A stretch of 64,000 bases of DNA from Duganella dendranthematis (GTDB taxonomy: Bacteria; Pseudomonadota; Gammaproteobacteria; Burkholderiales; Burkholderiaceae_D), in assembly GCF_012849375.1 (NCBI RefSeq), contig NZ_CP051684.1:2852001-2916000 (forward strand), read 5' to 3'. The translations under genes were made by a program, and so were the position numbers. Positions 17,275-27,229 of the stretch are shown here, in pieces; within the stretch, counting starts at the first letter, position 1, and every line of letters starts with the position of its first letter. A model generated the notes under the pieces. That model did not search any database. It saw nothing but the letters and a program-made list of their open reading frames with translations, and had not been told where the DNA came from.

Positions 17275-17895
17275 ATGATGATCCCTTCCGAAGGTGAGCT
17301 GTTCAAGAAAATCCTCGGACCCACCTGGGGCAAGCTGCATCCGGATATCCAGGCGCGTTTCGACAAGAATCCGCTGCCGGGCAAGCCACTGCACTACACC
17401 GGCACATTGTCGGAGCTGAGTTGTTCGCGCGTGGGCCGGTTATTGGGCTACCTCAGCATGCCGTTCGTTAAAGGCGCGCTGATGCCATATAACGATGCGG
17501 ATTTCCCGGTCGATATCCAGGTCTACTCCCGCCACAACTGCGCGTGGATTTTCAAGCAGCGCACCTATCGTCTGCACGCGCGCAAGCCGGTGATGTTCAC
17601 TTCCTACATGGCGGAGAGCCCGAAGGGAGAAGTGCTGGAGTATGTCGGCATGGGACTGGGCATGAAGCTGGTGCTGGATGTCCGCGACGGTAACCTGCAT
17701 TTCGAAAGCGATGGCTATTTCTGGCAGCTGTTCGGGGTACGCATTCCCTTGCCGGACGTGCTCACGCCGGGCAAGACCTTTCTCCGCCATCGCAACAACA
17801 GCGCCAACCAGTTCGACATCCGCATCGAGATCCGCCATGCGCTGTTTGGCACGACTTTTACGCAAGCAGGAATCTTCAGGGAGGTGACGGTATGA
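17275..17895 (+). CDS. DUF4166 domain protein
   Basis: A 206-residue protein without signal peptide or transmembrane helix. It matches in style the DUF4166 domain, with GLGMKLVLDVRDGNLHFESDGYFW and the following IPLPDVLTPGKTFLRHRN as the best-conserved parts. In other bacteria this domain is found fused to or next to NAD(P)-dependent saccharopine-dehydrogenase-like or SDR proteins, which fits the oxidoreductase gene directly downstream. The biochemical role is not known. The stop overlaps the next start as ATGA (17892-17895), so the two proteins are probably made together. Two consecutive ATGs open the frame. Confidence 0.75.
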   Translation: MMIPSEGELFKKILGPTWGKLHPDIQARFDKNPLPGKPLHYTGTLSELSCSRVGRLLGYLSMPFVKGALMPYNDADFPVDIQVYSRHNCAWIFKQRTYRLHARKPVMFTSYMAESPKGEVLEYVGMGLGMKLVLDVRDGNLHFESDGYFWQLFGVRIPLPDVLTPGKTFLRHRNNSANQFDIRIEIRHALFGTTFTQAGIFREVTV

Positions 17896-19340
17896 ATACC
17901 CACACACTGGCGTTGCAGCTGATGGCAGCGCAGGGATGTCTCGGCGCCTTCGACACGCTTTACCATCATGAACTGACCGAGGCGTTGCCCGGCCGCGCCA
18001 CCGCGCGGCGCGAGCTGTCGATTCACGCCGCGCGCGCGCTGATCTACAGCGCCTTGTTCATCGGCTTGTCGTCATGGGCCTTTCATGGCTGGTGGGCGGT
18101 GGTGCTGCTGCTGGTGTTCAGCGTCGAAATCGTGCTGACGCTGTGGGATTTCGTGGTCGAGGACCGTACCCGCCTGCTGCCGGCGACCGAGCGCGTCACC
18201 CATACGGTGCTGGCGATGAACGGCGGCGCCTTCATCGCGCTGCTGGCGTTAGACACGCCCGCCATGCTGGCCTTGCCTACCGCGCTGGTGTGGGAGCCGC
18301 ACGGGGCGCTGGGCGTGTTCCTGGCGCTATGCGGCGTCGGCGTCGGCGTGTCCGGCCTGCGCGACGCCTGGGCTGCGCGCAGCATCGGCCGCATGGCGCA
18401 GCGTGTTGCGGGCGTGCCGCAGGCGAGCTTTGCCGAGGGCGAGCGCAGTTTCCTGGTGACCGGCGCCACCGGCTTTATCGGCCAGCGTCTGGTCCGCGCC
18501 TTGCTGCGCGATGGGCATCGCGTCGCCGTGCTGACACGGCAGCCGCGCCAGGCGGCGTGGCTGTTCGACGGCCGCGTCGAGTGCGTCGCCAGCATGGCGC
18601 AGTTGCCGTCGACAAGACGCTTCGATGTGGTGATCAACCTGGCCGGCGCGCGCATTCTTGGCTGGCGTTGGAGCGCCAAACGGCGTGCGGTGCTGCGCCA
18701 AAGCCGCATCGGCCTGACCGACGCCGTGGTGCGCTGGATCGGCGCCGCCGAACACAAGCCGGCGTTGTTGCTGTCGGCGTCGGCGATCGGTTATTACGGC
18801 GTGCAGCCGCGCGGCGACGCCACCGTGCTGACGGAACAAAGTGGGCCGCAGCCGATGTTCATGTCTGACCTGTGCCGCGAATGGGAGCAGGCCGCTGGCG
18901 GCGCCGCAGCGCATGGCGTTCGGGTGGCCTGTATGCGCTTCGGCCTGGTGCTGGGCACGCAGGGCGCGCTGCCGATGATGCTGTTGCCGGTCAAGCTGGG
19001 GCTGGGTGGTCCGCTTGGCGGCGGCACGCAATGGCTGTCGTGGATCCATGTGGATGACCTGATTGGCGCCATGGCCCATCTATGCCGCAGCGGCGGCAGC
19101 GGCAGCTACAACTTCACCGCGCCGGAGAGCCTGACGCAGGCGCAGTTCAACCGCGTGGCGGCGTCGGTGTTGCATCGTCCATACGGGATGCCGACGCCGG
19201 GCTGGCCGATGCGGCTGGCCTTGGGCGAACAGGCCGATCTGCTGCTCGAAGGGCAGCGCGTGGCGCCGCTGCGCTTGCTCGACAGTGGCTTCGTTTTCAG
19301 CTATCCGCAACTGCGGCAGGCCTTGGGCAATCTGTTGTAA
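17892..19340 (+). CDS. TIGR01777-family epimerase/oxidoreductase with N-terminal membrane domain
   Basis: A 482-residue fusion. Residues 1-165 contain about four hydrophobic helices (near 47-62, 66-86, 105-125, 138-156). The remainder is a YfcH/SulA-type extended SDR with the NAD(P)-binding motif GATGFIGQRL (191-200), INLAGARILGWRW, the active-site-like SASAIGYYG and a C-terminal DUF1731-like end (FNRVAASVLHRPYGMPTPGW). Stand-alone family members are about 300 residues, so the membrane part is an addition. The substrate is unknown; a lipid or quinone-like membrane substrate is a reasonable inference. It follows the DUF4166 gene with a 4-base overlap. Confidence 0.82.
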   Translation: MNTHTLALQLMAAQGCLGAFDTLYHHELTEALPGRATARRELSIHAARALIYSALFIGLSSWAFHGWWAVVLLLVFSVEIVLTLWDFVVEDRTRLLPATERVTHTVLAMNGGAFIALLALDTPAMLALPTALVWEPHGALGVFLALCGVGVGVSGLRDAWAARSIGRMAQRVAGVPQASFAEGERSFLVTGATGFIGQRLVRALLRDGHRVAVLTRQPRQAAWLFDGRVECVASMAQLPSTRRFDVVINLAGARILGWRWSAKRRAVLRQSRIGLTDAVVRWIGAAEHKPALLLSASAIGYYGVQPRGDATVLTEQSGPQPMFMSDLCREWEQAAGGAAAHGVRVACMRFGLVLGTQGALPMMLLPVKLGLGGPLGGGTQWLSWIHVDDLIGAMAHLCRSGGSGSYNFTAPESLTQAQFNRVAASVLHRPYGMPTPGWPMRLALGEQADLLLEGQRVAPLRLLDSGFVFSYPQLRQALGNLL

Positions 19341-19430
19341 GCAGTACTTTTGGATAGTTATTTCAAAGGTCAGAGAACTTCAAAATTTGGTATAGTGTTT
19401 CTAGTTAGAAATATCAAATTTGGAGGCGGG

Positions 19431-21119
19431 ATGAATAAGGTCACAGTGCGAGCAAGCTTGCTTGGCGTATTAGTTCTGTTTACGGCAATGTTGCTGGCGG
19501 GGGCCGCGCTGGGCATCGTCGCCTTGCAGCAATCCAATCGGTCGATCGTGGAAGTGCACACCATTTCCAGTCAGATCATCACCATCAACGACGCCTACAA
19601 AGACACCACCCGCACGCGCTCGGCACTGACGCGCGGCTATGCGGCGCTAAAAGAGGGCGACGACAAGGCGACCCGCGATTCCGCCCTGACCAACGCCAAG
19701 AAATCCTACCAGCGCACGCTGGACTTCCTCGACAAGTTCGAGAAAGCGCCCGAGTTTCCAGGCCAGGACACGCAACTGAAAAAAGAGCTGGTGGACTCGG
19801 GCCGCAAGCTGTCGGCGGTGCTGGACCGCGCCTCGGACGCGCTGGCAAAGGATGATCCGGGCACATATTCAACCATCAATTCAAAGGAGTTGACGCCGGT
19901 GGGCGCCGCCTTCTCGGCCGCGCTGGAGAAATTCCAGAAGCTGGGCGATGAGCAGATCACCGCGCTGACCGAAAAGCGCGCCAGCGAATATTCGATTGTG
20001 ATGTGGCTGGTTGTGCTGGGCCTGCTGATCGCGCTGGGCGTGGTGTTCGGCACGCACCTGATGCTGCGCTCGACGGTGCTGGTGCCGCTGGCCGGCGCGG
20101 TCGATCAGCTGGACCGCGTGGCCAGCGGCGACCTGACCGCCAATATCGAAGCCGATGGCGACAACGAAATCCAGCGCCTGCTGAAGGCGATCCAGCGCAT
20201 GCAGGGCGACCTGCTGTCGACCGTGTCGCGCGTGCGGCATGGCGCGGACATCATCAACACCGGTTCGCAGGAACTGGCAGCCGGCAATATGGAACTGTCG
20301 TCGCGCACCGAGACGCAGGCCAGTTCGCTGGAAGAGACGGCGGCCTCGATCGAGGAACTGACCAGCACCGTCAAGCAGAATTCGGAGAATGCGCAGCACG
20401 CGCGCACGCTAGTGGAGGGCGCGTCCAACACGGCGGCGCAGGGCGGCGAAGTGATGACGCAAGTGGTCAGCACCATGAACGCCATCAACGACGCGTCACG
20501 CAAGATTGTCGATATTACCGGCGTAATTGACGGCATCGCCTTCCAGACCAACATTCTGGCGCTGAACGCGGCGGTGGAAGCGGCGCGTGCCGGTGAACAG
20601 GGCCGCGGCTTCGCGGTGGTGGCGACCGAGGTGCGCAATCTGGCGCAGCGTTCGGCGGCCGCCGCCAAGGAGATCAAGGTGCTGATCGACGACTCGGTGC
20701 AGAAGATCCAGTTGGGCACCAATCTGGTCGAGCAGGCCGGCACCACCATGACCACGCTGGTGGGCAATGTGCATCAGGTGACGCAGATCGTCGGCGAAAT
20801 CGCCGTCGCCAGCCGCGAGCAGAGCGAGGGCATCGACCAGGTCAATCAGGCCGTGGCGCAGATGGATACGGTGACGCAGCAGAATGCCGCGCTGGTGGAA
20901 GAAGCCGCCGCCGCCACGCAGTCGCTGCAAGACCAGGCCAGCGAATTGCAGCTGACTGTCAGCGTCTTCAAGATCAACGAAAGCGCGGTCGGCGCCACCC
21001 GCCGCCCGGCACCCAGCTGGCGCTGCGCTGATCTTTTCCGGCGGCTGGTTCAGGCCGCCGTCTTGACCGGCAAGGTGCGGCCGTGCCAGCCGTTGTTTTC
21101 TTCCGCGATGACCAGGTAG
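19431..21119 (+). CDS. Methyl-accepting chemotaxis protein
   Basis: A 562-residue chemoreceptor. It has transmembrane helix 1 (about 11-32), a four-helix-bundle periplasmic sensor (about 35-185), transmembrane helix 2 (about 190-210), HAMP, and a cytoplasmic signalling domain with the hairpin tip [43 protein letters not shown]. The ATG at 19431 has GGAGG upstream. The C-terminus reads 70 bases into the convergent nitrilase gene and gives an unusual Arg/Cys-containing tail (from about ATRRPAPSW) instead of the Ala/Pro/Lys tail common in this family, and it has no CheR/CheB-binding pentapeptide. A small deletion or frameshift at the 3' end is possible. Confidence 0.9.
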   Translation: MNKVTVRASLLGVLVLFTAMLLAGAALGIVALQQSNRSIVEVHTISSQIITINDAYKDTTRTRSALTRGYAALKEGDDKATRDSALTNAKKSYQRTLDFLDKFEKAPEFPGQDTQLKKELVDSGRKLSAVLDRASDALAKDDPGTYSTINSKELTPVGAAFSAALEKFQKLGDEQITALTEKRASEYSIVMWLVVLGLLIALGVVFGTHLMLRSTVLVPLAGAVDQLDRVASGDLTANIEADGDNEIQRLLKAIQRMQGDLLSTVSRVRHGADIINTGSQELAAGNMELSSRTETQASSLEETAASIEELTSTVKQNSENAQHARTLVEGASNTAAQGGEVMTQVVSTMNAINDASRKIVDITGVIDGIAFQTNILALNAAVEAARAGEQGRGFAVVATEVRNLAQRSAAAAKEIKVLIDDSVQKIQLGTNLVEQAGTTMTTLVGNVHQVTQIVGEIAVASREQSEGIDQVNQAVAQMDTVTQQNAALVEEAAAATQSLQDQASELQLTVSVFKINESAVGATRRPAPSWRCADLFRRLVQAAVLTGKVRPCQPLFSSAMTR

Positions 21120-21802
21120 TCGCCCGGGCCTTCGGCTTGGGCGATCAGGGTGCCGCCCGGCGCCCAGATGGCGCTTTTGCCGGCGCATGTGTAGCCGCCG
21201 GATGGGGCGCCGTGGTTGGCCATCAGCACGGTCATGCGGTGCTCTTCCGCGTAGCGGCGCAGCAGCGCCGCGTCGGCCTCGTATCCCCCGTTGGAAATCA
21301 GCACGCCGGCCACGTACAGGGTGGCGCCGGCGTCGGCTGCTGCGCGCGCGTGTTCCGGATGGGTGGTGTCGGCGCAGATGGCTTCGACGTAGCGCTGGCC
21401 GTGCAGCACGTGGGCTTGCGCGCCGCGCGGACCTGGCTGGACGTGGACGTCTTCGCCCGCGTGCAGGTATTGCTTGCGGTAGGTGGTGGCGCTGCTGTCC
21501 GGCCGGAAGGTGATGCTGGCGATGCAGGGCTGCGCGGCGCCGTCGTCGATCAGCGGGGCGCCGACGATGATGGTCATGCCGGTGTTGACCGCTGCGGCGC
21601 GCAGCTGCGCCAGGCGCGCATCGTGCGGCGACAGTGCGCACTCGCGCAGCAGCGGCAGTTCGTAGCCGCACAATGACAGTTCCGGGAACACCAGCAACTG
21701 CACGCATTCCGCATGGGCGGCGGCGATGAAGCGCAGGTGGGTGGCGAGGTTGGTGGCGAGGTCACCCGCTACCGAGGGCGTCTGTGCAGCGGCGATGCGC
21801 AT
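21050..21802 (-). CDS. Carbon-nitrogen hydrolase (nitrilase superfamily)
   Basis: A 250-residue cytosolic hydrolase with the full catalytic triad: Glu41 in [10 protein letters not shown], Lys110 in YRKQYL and Cys143 in ICADTTHPE. It cleaves non-peptide C-N bonds of amides or nitriles; the branch and substrate cannot be fixed from sequence reading. The start codon overlaps the stop of the phosphoethanolamine transferase gene (TAATG at 21800-21804), so the two are translationally coupled. Its 3' end overlaps the chemoreceptor gene by 70 bases. Confidence 0.88.
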   Translation of the reverse strand: MRIAAAQTPSVAGDLATNLATHLRFIAAAHAECVQLLVFPELSLCGYELPLLRECALSPHDARLAQLRAAAVNTGMTIIVGAPLIDDGAAQPCIASITFRPDSSATTYRKQYLHAGEDVHVQPGPRGAQAHVLHGQRYVEAICADTTHPEHARAAADAGATLYVAGVLISNGGYEADAALLRRYAEEHRMTVLMANHGAPSGGYTCAGKSAIWAPGGTLIAQAEGPGDYLVIAEENNGWHGRTLPVKTAA

Positions 21803-23682
21803 TATTTATCCTGTTTGATGGGCTTGCTTTTGTCGATCACTTCGCGGCAGTCGCCTTTGAAATCGGCATTGTCGTAGTTGGTCCAGCCGTAGCTGTCCAC
21901 GTAGCGCTTGTGCTGCTTGAATTGCTGGTTGAGGAAGCTCCACTCCAGTTTTTCATCGTCGTACGCGATGTCGCCCAGGTCCAGCAGCGTGTGGAAGATG
22001 TTCTCGGTGGCCAGCCGCGCCTTGCGGTGTTTGAGCAGCTGGCTGACCTTGTCCGGATAGCGCTCCTTGTATGCGTCCGAGTACCAGACGATGGCCGGCA
22101 CGTGGAATTCATATTGGGTGTTGTGGCCGTGGAAGGCCAGCTTGCACGTGCCGTCGTACAGCGTCTGGCCGTGGTCGGCCACGTAGACCATCGAGGTCAG
22201 CTGCTGCGTGTCCTTCAGCTGGTGGATCACCTGCGACAGGAACCAGTCGGTGTAGAGGATGGAGTTATCGTAGCTGTTGTTGAGCTGTGGCTTGATCTTC
22301 AGGTCGGTGTACACCGGCTTGTCGATGCCGAACAGCGACGGCTGCCATTTGTCGAAGTCCTTCGGATAGCGCTGGCTGTAGTTCCAGTGATTGCCCAGCG
22401 TGTGCAGCACGATCAGTTTCTTCGGCGCCGGGTCGGCGATGGCGTGCTGCAGCGGCTCCAGCAAAATCTGGTCGAAGTTGGAGTTGTTGGTAAAGCCGCC
22501 CAGGTTCATGAACTGGATCACGTCGGCTTCCTTGGCAAACACCGACACCGGCGTGTCGAACTGGCCGAACGAGATCTGGTTCGACAGCCAGAAAGTCTTG
22601 AAGCCGGCCTCTTTATAGGCGGTGAGGAAGGATTTTTCCGAGAAGCCGTCCTTCAGGCTTTGTGTGGCCGGCTTGCGCGAGATGATCACCGGCACCGACA
22701 GCCGTGTCGCCGAGACGGCGGTGATCACGTCCGGCAGCGTGACCAGGTTGGCTTCCTTGCTCAGCAGCGGGGTGGTGTCGCGTTGGTAGCCGTTGATGCC
22801 CCAGCGGTCGTAGCGCGACGATTCGCCAATCACCATGATGACGATTTCCGGCGTGTCGTTCTTGCTCGGCTGGTGCGCGTGGAAGCTGAAGTTGCGGCTG
22901 CGCTGGCCCAGGTCGGCCAGGTATTCGCGCTCTTTCCAGAAGTCGATACCGCGCGCGGTCAGGCCGAACGGCCACGACGAGGCAAAGTCGTTGAATGTCA
23001 GCAGCGAGCGCATCCGCCATGGCAGCGGGCCGAGTTTCCAGTCCAGCCGATGTTCGCCGGCGATGGCCGCCCGTTCCGGATCGCTGACTTCTTCCGATGC
23101 GTCTTCCTCGCTGGCGGCGGACTCGGAAGCTGAAGCCGACGCTGACGCCGACGCGCTGGCGCTGCTGTGCGCCAGCGGCGCGGCATGCACGCCGAATTCG
23201 CGGCCGTACAGCGCCAGTGCCGCCAGCGCTATTAATATACCCAGCACGGTCTTGCGGCTGGCGCCGCGCCAGTTCAGTGCCGGGCTGCGGCGGGCCGCCA
23301 CCTGCACCGCGATCCACCAGGCGATCACGCCCAGCAGCACGGCCGCCATCAGCCACACTTTGCGGCCGAGGAATTCCATCGCCTCTTTGGGGCTGGTCTC
23401 GGCGATGATGCCCAGGTGGTGGGTGGAGATGCCCTGGCCGTAATAAATGAATAAGTAAATCTCGGTCGGCAGCGCCAGGAAGGCCGGGATCAGCAACCAG
23501 TGGAACCACGCCGGCCGGCCGGCCACGCCCCACACCACCAGCCAGGCCAGCAACTCCACCAGCAGCACATGGCCCAGTTCCGGCACTTGCCGGCCCAGCA
23601 GCAGGGGCACGCAGGGCACCAGCGTCAGCAGCAGGTAACTGGTCAGCACGAACAGCGGGGCGGGGCGCAACAGGAATCGCAT
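21802..23682 (-). CDS. Phosphoethanolamine transferase (EptA/CptA-like sulfatase fold)
   Basis: A 626-residue inner-membrane enzyme. Several N-terminal helices (about 8-30, 36-54, 60-82, 109-130, 145-160) are followed by a periplasmic sulfatase-type domain from about residue 270: metal-binding IGESSRYDRWGINGY, a probable nucleophile Thr in SATRLSVPVI, NHWNYSQRYP and ADHGQTLYDG. Such enzymes move phosphoethanolamine from phosphatidylethanolamine to lipid A, core sugars or glucans. Between the membrane and catalytic parts lies a Ser-Ala repeat (about 174-190) and an acidic stretch. The gene is divergent from the str operon. Acceptor specificity, and hence any effect on polymyxin susceptibility, cannot be read here. 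Confidence 0.88.
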   Translation of the reverse strand: MRFLLRPAPLFVLTSYLLLTLVPCVPLLLGRQVPELGHVLLVELLAWLVVWGVAGRPAWFHWLLIPAFLALPTEIYLFIYYGQGISTHHLGIIAETSPKEAMEFLGRKVWLMAAVLLGVIAWWIAVQVAARRSPALNWRGASRKTVLGILIALAALALYGREFGVHAAPLAHSSASASASASASASESAASEEDASEEVSDPERAAIAGEHRLDWKLGPLPWRMRSLLTFNDFASSWPFGLTARGIDFWKEREYLADLGQRSRNFSFHAHQPSKNDTPEIVIMVIGESSRYDRWGINGYQRDTTPLLSKEANLVTLPDVITAVSATRLSVPVIISRKPATQSLKDGFSEKSFLTAYKEAGFKTFWLSNQISFGQFDTPVSVFAKEADVIQFMNLGGFTNNSNFDQILLEPLQHAIADPAPKKLIVLHTLGNHWNYSQRYPKDFDKWQPSLFGIDKPVYTDLKIKPQLNNSYDNSILYTDWFLSQVIHQLKDTQQLTSMVYVADHGQTLYDGTCKLAFHGHNTQYEFHVPAIVWYSDAYKERYPDKVSQLLKHRKARLATENIFHTLLDLGDIAYDDEKLEWSFLNQQFKQHKRYVDSYGWTNYDNADFKGDCREVIDKSKPIKQDK

Positions 23683-23786
23683 TGAGGGCTAGCAGGATGG
23701 GAATTATTTGCTATTATCAAGTGTTTTCAGACCTTTCTGCTAGTGGCTGCTTTCCCGCTGCAAGCCGCCATCCGCCGCGAAATTGA

Positions 23787-23815
23787 TTGACTGAGCTACC
23801 GTTCACGTCTATACT
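23787..23815 (+). promoter_or_regulatory. Sigma-70 promoter of the str operon
   Basis: TTGACT (23787-23792) and TATACT (23810-23815) with a 17-base spacer, about 160 bases upstream of rpsL. The 295-base gap 23683-23977 between eptA-like and rpsL holds this promoter and a leader; no gene was seen in it. A strong promoter here is expected because rpoBC is not directly upstream. Confidence 0.8.
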
Positions 23816-23977
23816 CGCGAGTTCTCAATTTATTCTGCACATCGTATACGTTGAATCCGGCTGCTCCATGAGAGTGGCTGTTTGCGCCTCCTTTGGCCCA
23901 ATAGATCGAGAGAAGGTTTTTTGTCCCCGGCATTTTGACCGGGTTGTTAATGTTGTTATTTAGTTGGGTTTAGAACG

Positions 23978-24361
23978 ATGCCAACCATCAATCAACTGAT
24001 TCGCCAACCACGCACCAAACTGGTCGTGAAGAGCAAATCGCCGGCGCTGGAAAACAGCCCGCAAAAACGTGGCGTGTGCACCCGTGTGTATACCACCACT
24101 CCTAAGAAGCCTAACTCGGCACTGCGTAAAGTTGCCAAAGTGCGTCTGACCAACGGTTTCGAAGTCATTTCGTACATCGGCGGTGAAGGCCACAATCTGC
24201 AAGAGCACAGCGTTGTTCTGCTGCGCGGCGGTCGTGTAAAAGACTTGCCAGGTGTGCGTTACCACATGGTTCGCGGTGCACTGGATACCCAGGGCGTTAA
24301 AGACCGTAAACAAGCTCGCTCGAAATACGGTGCCAAGCGCGCCAAGCAAGCTAAGAAGTAA
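23978..24361 (+). CDS. rpsL: 30S ribosomal protein S12
   Basis: A 127-residue S12 protein, near the usual 124-126. The decoding-centre loop [21 protein letters not shown] and the second conserved loop [17 protein letters not shown] are intact, with lysine at the positions where streptomycin-resistance changes normally occur. It opens the str operon and is the first gene after the promoter at 23787. The 106-base gap to rpsG contains AGTTGAG and CTCAACT arms that could close a long hairpin. Confidence 0.98.
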   Translation: MPTINQLIRQPRTKLVVKSKSPALENSPQKRGVCTRVYTTTPKKPNSALRKVAKVRLTNGFEVISYIGGEGHNLQEHSVVLLRGGRVKDLPGVRYHMVRGALDTQGVKDRKQARSKYGAKRAKQAKK

Positions 24362-24467
24362 TCATTATTAATTGAGTTGAGCCGGTCGCGAGACCGAGTA
24401 AGTGGCTGGCTATGATGGCCGCCGCGAGTGACCGTAAGGCACTCAACTGAAGAGAAAAGGAAATGAC

Positions 24468-24938
24468 ATGCCACGTCGTCGTGAAGTACCCAAGCGCGAG
24501 ATCCTGCCGGATCCAAAATTCGGCAACACCGATGTCGCCAAATTCGTGAACGTTCTGATGCTGTCCGGTAAAAAATCGGTCGCAGAAAACATCATTTACG
24601 GTGCTTTCGAGCACATCTCGGAGAAATCCGGTAAAGACCCGCTGGAAGTGTTCGCTACCGCGATCAACAACGCCAAGCCGCTGGTTGAAGTGAAATCCCG
24701 TCGCGTTGGTGGTGCCAACTACCAGGTGCCGGTTGAAGTCCGCCCAGTGCGTCGTATGGCGCTGTCGATGCGTTGGCTGCGTGAAGCTGCCAACAAGCGC
24801 AGCGAAAAATCGATGCCACAGCGTCTGGCGGGTGAGCTGATGGAAGCCGCCGAAGGCCGTGGCGGTGCGATGAAGAAGCGTGACGAAGTTCACCGCATGG
24901 CTGAAGCGAACAAGGCGTTCTCGCACTTCCGCTTCTAA
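24468..24938 (+). CDS. rpsG: 30S ribosomal protein S7
   Basis: A 156-residue S7 protein with the typical start [19 protein letters not shown] and the conserved [14 protein letters not shown] segment. S7 nucleates the 3' domain of 16S rRNA and is the translational repressor of the str operon in E. coli; whether the hairpin-capable gap before this gene plays that part here is unknown. AAAAGGA precedes the ATG. Confidence 0.98.
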   Translation: MPRRREVPKREILPDPKFGNTDVAKFVNVLMLSGKKSVAENIIYGAFEHISEKSGKDPLEVFATAINNAKPLVEVKSRRVGGANYQVPVEVRPVRRMALSMRWLREAANKRSEKSMPQRLAGELMEAAEGRGGAMKKRDEVHRMAEANKAFSHFRF

Positions 24939-25052
24939 TAAAATCGGCCAGGTCCTGCGTGATCTGGCTGTCATCTGTTGTTCGAGGCCGGGCTCATTTT
25001 TTCTCCAAAAAATGGCGCTCGGTTTTGTCCATTCAAAGATTTAGGATTAATT

Positions 25053-27158
25053 ATGGCCCGCAAGACCCCCATCGAGCGCTACCGCAACATCGGTATCTCC
25101 GCTCACATCGATGCAGGTAAGACCACCACCACCGAACGCGTTCTGTTCTACACGGGCGTGAACCACAAGATCGGTGAAGTTCACGATGGCGCCGCCACCA
25201 TGGACTGGATGGAGCAGGAGCAGGAACGCGGTATTACCATTACCTCGGCTGCGACCACGTGCTTCTGGAAAGGCATGGCGAACAACTTCCCAGAACACCA
25301 CATCAACATCATCGACACCCCAGGCCACGTTGACTTCACCATTGAAGTGGAACGTTCGATGCGCGTGCTGGATGGCGCTTGCATGGTTTACTGCGCAGTG
25401 GGCGGTGTTCAGCCACAGTCGGAAACCGTATGGCGTCAGGCTAACAAGTACAAAGTGCCACGTCTGGCCTTCGTCAACAAGATGGACCGCACCGGCGCGA
25501 ACTTCTTCAAAGTGTACGAGCAAATGCGCGCACGCCTGAAGGCCAACCCAGTCCTGATCCAGATCCCAATCGGCGCCGAAGACAACTTCAAAGGCGTGAT
25601 CGATCTGGTCAAGATGAAAGCGATCCTGTGGGACGACGCTTCGCAAGGCATGAAATTCGACTACGTCGATATCCCTGCCGAGCTGGCTGATTCGGCTGCC
25701 GAGTGGCGCGAGAAGATGGTTGAAGCCGCTGCTGAAGCCAACGAAGAGCTGATGAACAAGTACCTGGAAGAAGGCGACCTGACCGAAGCCGAGATCAAGA
25801 AAGCGCTGCGTGATCGCACCATCGCTTCCGAAATCGTTCCTATGCTGTGCGGCACCGCGTTCAAAAACAAGGGCGTACAAGCCATGTTGGACGCCGTCAT
25901 CGAGTACCTGCCATCGCCGATCGACATCGCCGACGTTAAAGGCACCGACGACGACGAAGAGCCAGCGACCCGTAAAGCATCGGACGACGAGAAGTTCTCG
26001 GCGCTGGCGTTCAAGATCATGACCGACCCGTTCGTCGGCCAACTGGCCTTCTTCCGCGTGTACTCGGGCGTGATCAATGCCGGCGACACCGTGTACAACT
26101 CGGTCAAAGGTCGTAAAGAGCGTCTGGGTCGTATTCTGCAGATGCACGCTAACCAGCGCGAAGAGATCAAAGAAGTGCGCGCCGGCGACATCGCCGCGGC
26201 AGTGGGTCTGAAAGACGTGACCACCGGCGAAACCCTGTGCGATCCAGCGTCGATCATCGTGCTGGAACGCATGGTGTTCCCAGAGCCGGTGATTCAACAG
26301 GCTGTGGAACCAAAAACCAAGGCCGACCAGGAAAAAATGGGCCTGGCGCTGAACCGCCTGGCACAGGAAGATCCGTCGTTCCGCGTGAAGACCGACGAAG
26401 AGTCGGGCCAGACCATCATCGGTGGTATGGGCGAGCTGCACCTGGAAATTATCGTTGACCGTATGAAGCGCGAATTCGGCGTGGAAGCCACCGTGGGCAA
26501 ACCACAGGTTGCATACCGCGAAACCGTCCGCAAATCGGTCAGCGATGTGGAAGGCAAGTTCGTCAAGCAGTCCGGTGGTCGTGGTCAATACGGTCACGCC
26601 GTGCTGACCCTGGAACCACAGGAACAAGGCAAAGGCTTCGAGTTCATCGACGCGATCAAAGGCGGTGTGATTCCACGCGAATTCATCCCTGCGGTTGAAA
26701 AAGGTGTGCGCGAAACCCTGAACACCGGTGTTCTGGCTGGCTACCCAGTGGTTGACGTCAAAGTCACCCTGACCTTCGGTTCGTACCACGATGTTGACTC
26801 GAACGAAAATGCATTCCGCATGGCCGGTTCGATGGCATTCAAAGAAGCTTGCCGTCGCGCCAGCCCAGTCATCCTGGAACCAATGATGGCTGTGGAAGTC
26901 GAAACGCCGGAAGACTACGCCGGTACCGTGATGGGCGATCTGTCGTCCCGCCGCGGTATGGTGCAAGGCATGGACGAAATCCCAGGCGGCGGCGGCAAGA
27001 TCATCAAAGCCGAAGTACCGCTGTCGGAAATGTTCGGTTACTCGACCACCCTGCGTTCCGCAACGCAAGGTCGTGCGACTTACACCATGGAGTTCAAGCA
27101 CTACTCCGAGGCGCCTAAGCACGTTATCGACGCTATCGTTACCGCGAAAGCTAAGTAA
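25053..27158 (+). CDS. fusA: Elongation factor G
   Basis: A 701-residue translocase with G1 [10 protein letters not shown]3 DTPGHVDFT and G4 NKMDR, plus domains II-V including the GGRGQYGH loop of domain IV. It drives GTP-dependent translocation and ribosome recycling with RRF. The ATG at 25053 gives the family start [15 protein letters not shown]; the frame is open further upstream but that extension has no homologous character. Proline is mostly CCA and lysine often AAA, as in the other highly expressed genes nearby. Confidence 0.98.
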   Translation: MARKTPIERYRNIGISAHIDAGKTTTTERVLFYTGVNHKIGEVHDGAATMDWMEQEQERGITITSAATTCFWKGMANNFPEHHINIIDTPGHVDFTIEVERSMRVLDGACMVYCAVGGVQPQSETVWRQANKYKVPRLAFVNKMDRTGANFFKVYEQMRARLKANPVLIQIPIGAEDNFKGVIDLVKMKAILWDDASQGMKFDYVDIPAELADSAAEWREKMVEAAAEANEELMNKYLEEGDLTEAEIKKALRDRTIASEIVPMLCGTAFKNKGVQAMLDAVIEYLPSPIDIADVKGTDDDEEPATRKASDDEKFSALAFKIMTDPFVGQLAFFRVYSGVINAGDTVYNSVKGRKERLGRILQMHANQREEIKEVRAGDIAAAVGLKDVTTGETLCDPASIIVLERMVFPEPVIQQAVEPKTKADQEKMGLALNRLAQEDPSFRVKTDEESGQTIIGGMGELHLEIIVDRMKREFGVEATVGKPQVAYRETVRKSVSDVEGKFVKQSGGRGQYGHAVLTLEPQEQGKGFEFIDAIKGGVIPREFIPAVEKGVRETLNTGVLAGYPVVDVKVTLTFGSYHDVDSNENAFRMAGSMAFKEACRRASPVILEPMMAVEVETPEDYAGTVMGDLSSRRGMVQGMDEIPGGGGKIIKAEVPLSEMFGYSTTLRSATQGRATYTMEFKHYSEAPKHVIDAIVTAKAK

Positions 27159-27229
27159 TTCTGTAATTTTTGCGGCCGGGTAGATCATCCGGCCGCACAT
27201 TTAAAACTTTGTTCTGAGGAAGAATCAAA

